Assembly (NCBI GenBank): GCA_028571685.1
Contig: CM053140.1
Coordinates: 22,921,501-22,985,500, forward strand
Origin: Heterohyrax brucei
Taxonomy: Eukaryota; Chordata; Mammalia; Hyracoidea; Procaviidae
Direction of reading: 5' to 3'
Length of the DNA: 64,000 nucleotides
The notes beneath the pieces are model-generated. The model had not been told where the DNA came from, ran no database searches, and worked only from the letters and a program-made list of their open reading frames with translations. Shown here piece by piece: positions 59,105 to 64,000 of this stretch. How positions within the stretch are numbered: position 1 is the stretch's first letter; the number at the start of each line of letters is the position of its first letter. The position numbers were made by a program, and so were the translations under genes.

Positions 59105-59941
59105 ATGTTGTTGTTAGGATCCATTGACTCGGTTCCAGCTCATAGCAACCCTACGCACAACAGAATGAAACGCAGCCCGGTGTGGTGCCATGTCTACCAT
59201 CGTTCTTATGCTTAAGCCCATCTTTGCAGCCACTGTCAATCTACTTCATCAAGGGTCTTCCTCTTTTTTGCTGACCCTCCACTCTATTAAAAATGATGTC
59301 CTTCTCCAGGGACTGAGCCCTCCTGACAACATGTCCAAACTATGTGAGACACAGATTCACCATTTTTTGCTTTCAAAGAGCACTCTGGTTGTACTTGTTC
59401 AGAACAGACCTGTTTGTTCTTTCAGCAGTTTGTGGTACACTCAAAAATTCTCCAATATTACAATTAAAAGGCAGCAGTTCTTCTGTCTGCCTTGTTCACT
59501 GTCTAGTTTTTACACGCATATGATGCTATTGAAAAAACCACGGCTTGGGTCAGGCACACCTTAGTCATCACGGGGACATCTTTTCAATAACTGAAAGAGG
59601 TCCTTTGAGGCAGATTTTTCCAATGCAACGTGTCTTTTCATTTCTTCAGTGCTGCCTCCATGAGCACTGACTGTGGAACCAAGTACAACAGAATCCTTGA
59701 CAACTCCAATCCTTTCTCCACTTATTACAATGTGCTTACTGGCCCAGTTGTGAGGATTTTTGCTTTCTTGATGTTAAGTTGCAATCCACATTGAAGGCTG
59801 TGGTCTTCCATCTTCCTCAGTGTTTCATATCCTCTTCACTCCCAGCAAGTAAGGTGATGTCATCTGCATAACACAAGTTCTTAATCCAATCCTGAAAACT
59901 CGTTCTTCATCTAATACAGGTTATGATACCTTATTTTGTCT
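59105..59941 (-). mobile_element. RTE1 LINE fragment inside KA1 of copy 6
   Basis: Reverse RTE1 starting at its 3' end (gttgttaggatccattgact, ctcatagcaaccctacgcac) and running into the RT region (cttgatgttaagttgcaatc, gtaaggtgatgtcatctgca). The KA1 reading continues across it, which dates it after the copy formed. Confidence 0.88.
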
Positions 59942-60147
59942 TCTTGAGGATGAAAGTCACCAGTGCTATGAAGCCCAAGTGGATGATGGGGGATACCTGG
60001 CAATCGCTGGATGCCAATGGCCATGAGTGCAATCTCATCGACAAGTACACGTTACTGTGTATGAACGGTGTGCCCGCACAGCAGGACTTTGTTGAGTGGA
60101 GGGCAGATGTGTGAACCCTGCTTTGCTGGACTGTCAGTGGGCTCAAG

Positions 60148-60200
60148 TCCAGTGCCGTCAAGTTGGATCCGACACAGAGCGACCCTATGGGCTACAAGTG
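60148..60200. other. SINE-like patch within KA1 copy 4
   Basis: ccagtgccgtcaagttggat and gcgaccctatgggctac resemble the reverse AfroSINE end. About 50 bases replace KA1 sequence present in the other copies; a partial insertion or gene conversion. Confidence 0.5.
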
Positions 60201-60304
60201 AAGAGAATTTCAGGCATCTCTGAGGCCCTCCATAACATGGCCTCAAAAATTTCCAGGGAGCTCACACTTTTAAAGGTGCTAGAAGTTGCCAGGGACAAAA
60301 GAGC

Positions 60305-60412
60305 AGTTCACAGAGTTAAGCTCCCACAGGATCGCGCAGTGTTTCCTTCTGCCGTGCACAGGGTCACCATGAGTTGGAGCTTACCTGACAGCGCCTAATA
60401 ACATAACAACAT
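60305..60412 (+). repeat. RTE/AfroSINE-like 3' tail after KA1, copy 4
   Basis: gcgcagtgtttccttctgcc, gcacagggtcaccatgagtt, acctgacagcgcctaataac and an aacataacaacatg end. Confidence 0.8.
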
Positions 60413-62400
60413 GTAACAGGAATTGATGGAATACTAACTGGGATGTTTCAATGAGCGGAAGCAGTTTTGGAAGACCTCACTTGTCTATACCCAGAAGTCT
60501 GGAGGACACCTACCTGGCCAATCAACTACAAGTGACCATTTCATGCACCCATTCCAAAGAAATGTGATCCAACACAACATGAAGATTACTGAAGAACACT
60601 GTTAGAACTACACGAGTAAAATTCTGCTGAAGATCACTGTGCTGTGATTAATGACTTTTGTCGGAGGCTTTTCTAGCCACGGTCTTGTAAATCCCACCCA
60701 GGTGAGTGGGCAGAACAGTGTGACAGGGTAACTGAGGCCCACCAGGAGTATTGGTCAGTTTCTCCTTGAGAGGGAGCCCATTTTAGAACAGAGAGGATGA
60801 TTCTGCCACCACCAAGGAAGAACGGCTTTGAGCTGACAGTACATTCTTCGGGCCTGGGATCACAGGGTTATAGAGCTTTTGGAAACAGGTGCTAGAGAGA
60901 GCCGAGAAGTGGTGGCAAGACAGACCTGGCAACAGGAGACACCATTATCGGTTTCCCAGTCCACAAAGACAGAAAGCTAAGTACTTTTGAGCAGTGGCTG
61001 AAAGCCAGGGAGAGCCTGCCTTTGGGAGGTGGGCAGAGTAGTCTGTGTGGAAACATACTATGGAAACCACTTTTGAGTCAACCAGCAGTGGGGAGTGAGA
61101 CAGAGAGCCTGAGGGCCTCTGTAAAGGGTGACCAAAGCTATCAATAAGCAGTAAGAGAAAAAAGATCCAAGGATTTATAAAATCTTGGGACACTGAGGTA
61201 AGTACCAAACGATCATGTAAATTTCCTTGTTTGTCAGAACAAATCACATGGAACCCACTCCAGGCATCCAAAGAAAGTCCCACTTCAACCGCTACATGTC
61301 ATTCCAATGAGGGCACCAGGCAGCTGTGATCAGGACCAGGGAACTGAACCAACTAACCAAGGAAACTGCATGTGCAAGACCCCATAGTAAGTCCTGCTAC
61401 TAGTGCCAGAAACCCCTGTGGCAGGAACTATCGAGATCCTGTAACTACTCAGACTCCAAGTGGCCTGGTTCAGGTTTGGGGAGTTCAGGCTAGCAAGTGT
61501 AATCTCTTGATGGGCAAAAAGCTGGGCTCCCTTAGCCCTAGGCATGAGGATGTAATCTTCTTGGCCGCCGAGTTTTACTAAATGAAAGTACCTTGCAGAG
61601 ACGGAATGGGTCAGTGTCCAAGAGTGGAGAAGGATCCAGTACAAAGCCTATACCAACACCAAAACCAAACTCAGTATCGTCAAGTCGACTGCAACTCACA
61701 GCAACCCATGTAGGGTTCCCTTTATTGTTGAGGGTAAGGGGTGGTGTCATAGTTGGTAGGGGGAGGTGATGACACAGCCCTACGTTCTGGTTGTAGGTTT
61801 ACACGTCAGTAAATGCTTTATGGGACCCCTCCTGAAGAATACAGTAATGGTATGGACACGGACAGAAACACAGGCTATGTCATTTCTAGGTCATCCTCCT
61901 GAGGCGATACACATGTGTGAGCACGTCACAAACTGCCAGGAGGAACTGTTTCATGGGCAATTACTTATCGGAAGCATTGACTGGGCATTGAGTGACATAT
62001 GATGAGGTGGTCTGTGGTAGCGATCAGGTTCCCTAGCTTTCCCCCTTGAGGAGACATGGGCCTGAAATCTTGAAAGGAATGTTTGAAGTTGATTTGCTCT
62101 GGCCACTTCCTGCTGTTTGAGGTTATGGTACTGTCTACCCCTCAGACTTGTGTTCCTCAAGTGCCTAGGAGAGAAAACATGGAGCCGCCTGATCTCCCAC
62201 CTGTTTGGCAGGTGGGTACAGGCTGGTATCCTTGTAGGACCAGGAGTTTAACTTGGAGTTGTTTTAGCCTGGAGCCACGTCTGTTATCTTAGAAGCTGGA
62301 TTCAAGCTGTGCTGTATGTTGTCCTGGACCTGGATAGATTTATGAACATAAAAACAACACTGATCCTTGAGATACAGCAAGCACCTCCTTCTGCTGTTAA
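60413..62400 (+). repeat. Array spacer, copy 4, and right end of the array
   Basis: Same landmarks as spacer 1 and 2 (ccaggtgagtgggcagaaca at 60,699; ggcatgaggatgtaatcttc at 61,541; tgaaatcttgaaaggaatgt at 62,064; gctgtgctgtatgttgtcct at 62,306). A short reverse AfroSINE-like remnant lies at 61,655-61,712 (aaactcagtatcgtcaagtc). Homology ends near 62,405, just before where a kinase start would be. Confidence 0.85.
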
Positions 62401-64000
62401 AAGGTTGAGACTTTTCTGCTCTGCAGGGCTACTCCCACCAGACAGTCCCCTTCTTTCTGGAGCAGAAGGAGGGCTTTCCACATCCTCTCCACTCATCTCC
62501 AAAAAGATGAGCACTTACACTCATCTAAGGCCTTCATTAAAAGTGTAAAAAGACCACGTACAGAGTGGGAAACAAGTTTTGGCTACCACACATATGTCCG
62601 TTAGACATATGTCCTCTCTAATCTACAAAATACTGCAGAATAGCAACAAAAAGACAAGCAACCCAGTTAACAAATGGGCAAAGGACATAAACAGGCACTT
62701 CACTGCAGAAGGCGTACAGGATGCTAACAGAAAATGCAAAGTCATGGTGAAGAAGCACAGAACGAGGAAAGCAACTACCAGATGGACACGGCAGCAGATG
62801 GTTAGAGACAGAATAGAGATGGCACCCAGTCAGAAGGAAGTCACCAACTCGAAGTACCAGAAGATAAGACTTATCCACTGGACGATAAGGGCCAGAACTA
62901 AGTCAATAACTTGTTTTACACATTACGATAAAAATTCAGCACTCTGGACTTGGGCTGTGCAATCTCCTCCTGAGAGTCCATGCCCATTAGTCTGCTGATG
63001 TGCTCTGACCTGATCCTGGATTTGGTCAGGTTCATCCTCGAAGCCTTGGTTGAAGTCATTGTGGCAGTGTTCTGTTGGTGCTGGAAGCCCTCATGATGTC
63101 CTGTCTGAGTACCTCTGAGACACCTTGAAATCACAGAATCCCACTCCTGACTCTGGTGACACCTGCAGAGTGAGAGGACAGCAAATCTTCAAATTCATTA
63201 GCGTGAAACCTGCTTTTAGGGAAGCGGAGGTGATGACTTAGTAACACCAAGACTAACCTTGGAGTCTCGGTGCAGCCTGGTCTGAACCTGCATGTGGTTT
63301 TTAATTAATGTAACCAATGCAGCCTTTGGGGGCACTTTGGGGTGCTAGCACCTTTCCCTGTCTGTGCTGGAGTGTGTGTGTTTTTAACCAAAATGTAGGA
63401 GTTAAGTGTGTTTTTAACCAAGAGATTAAATCAAGCGTAACACTAATGCCAAGCTTCACAGTCATGTATTTCCGCTTGTGGTCCCCGATACTTCCCCAGG
63501 TGCTCACGACAGTTACTGTCTCCAAAGCAGAAATGGCACCTAAGATATAACACAGCCCGAGCCACGGGGTGTTCAGAAACCAGTTTTTGTTTTTTCCAAA
63601 GCTCAAGGTTCCCAAGGATACCCAGAGGCAGCAGCCTGTGTGAGTAACCCCAACTTTCATGAAGGCCAGAATTCAAGATTCCAGAAGAACTTTGTCTATC
63701 TCTTTCACTGTGTCCTCTTTTGGGCCACAGTCTCACTATGGATCTTTGATAAAAATCTGCAGTAAACGGTAATTCAACACTATGTGGTTTGTAAGCTATC
63801 AGTTACCTTACAGTGAAGAAGGAAGCAGAATAAAAACACTCAACAATTATATTACATCAACTGCTTGAAATAACCAATAGAGCTATGACCCTACACCCTT
63901 TGAATGAGGAAAGAAATCTCAGGAAGCATTTGTTGATGTACGAGCAGTATCAGCACCCGGTTTCCATGTGCCTCGACAGTAACTGCATTCTATCAAACCT
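62401..64000. other. Right flank, mostly unassigned
   Basis: Beyond the array nothing is recognised apart from the L1 fragment listed next. A near-perfect short direct repeat, tgtgtgtttttaaccaa and gtgtgtttttaaccaaga, lies at 63,376-63,425. Confidence 0.5.
62605..62755 (+). mobile_element. L1 ORF2 C-terminal fragment
   Basis: Translates to SLIYKILQNSNKKTSNPVNK and KDINRHFTAEGVQDANRK, matching [20 protein letters not shown] and related residues of the long L1 ORF2. Short, without ends. Confidence 0.8.

Larger units (their letters stand above)
55700..60300 (+). pseudogene. MARK-like kinase copy 6 with three modules and split KA1
   Basis: The N-lobe reads HVGHYHQLRPLASGRG, then EIRITKGLQDPNILMLLQVI and VMEYVTAGD. 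The catalytic loop reads THGVITPETMYL, so HRD is lost. DFG has become DLG (LADTDLGTKF). The C-lobe is open at 56,206-56,466 (VWSLEVTLYFMVSGSLPFHGE). Extra modules start at 57,147 and 58,039. KA1 starts at about 59,070, is interrupted by an RTE fragment, and resumes at 59,942 (KVTSAMKPKWMM, LIDKYTLLCMNGVPAQQDFV, ISGISEALHNMASKISREL), the best KA1 match to MARK in the window. Confidence 0.86.

Overview
The window reads as intergenic mammalian DNA from an afrotherian, most plausibly an elephant. The assignment rests on three interspersed-repeat families recognised from the sequence: AfroSINE-type tRNA-derived SINEs, RTE1/BovB-like LINEs whose 3' end resembles the AfroSINE tail, and a long young L1. 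No intact host protein-coding gene, rRNA or tRNA gene was found. Almost everything that can be identified is a mobile element or a broken gene copy.

Left part (1-33,200). A mosaic of nested repeats: an RTE1 copy split by a truncated L1 (1-1669); an old L1 3' end (2396-3510); a betaretrovirus-like, internally deleted provirus with both LTRs, primer binding site, polypurine tract and target duplication (5688-8507), whose leader carries a 28-bp minisatellite; MaLR-like solo LTRs (9170-10100, 10932-11332, 15577-16046, 19760-20248, 22360-22878); about a dozen AfroSINEs; and a second RTE1 copy (22884-30135) split by a gammaretrovirus-like (ERV1) provirus (23411-29221). A CA/GA microsatellite, an open frame with three 135-bp repeats (31,479-31,865) and an 825-bp T-rich block close this part.

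Right part (33,205-62,400). This is the most interesting region: a tandem array of broken, intronless copies of a MARK-family (microtubule-affinity-regulating, AMPK-related) serine/threonine kinase, all on the + strand. Six N-lobe starts, eleven C-lobes, nine UBA-like segments and four KA1 domains can be counted. Two copies are internally expanded as kinase - (C-lobe/UBA/linker) x3 or x4 - KA1, the added modules joined at a similar junction. Two others are truncated kinases joined at the same point to the 5' end of the next copy. Each KA1 is followed by an RTE/AfroSINE-like 3' tail and a conserved spacer of about 1.9 kb. All copies carry stops or frameshifts and altered catalytic motifs.

The array is interrupted by a full-length 7.2-kb L1 on the - strand (35,356-42,590; 17-bp target duplication; ORF1 and ORF2 each with only two breaks), a MaLR-like LTR (49,615-50,069) and an RTE1 fragment (59,105-59,941). 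The last 1.6 kb holds one small L1 fragment and otherwise nothing recognised. No genes here work together as a pathway; the visible history is retrocopy formation, tandem and intragenic duplication, decay, and repeated transposon insertion.
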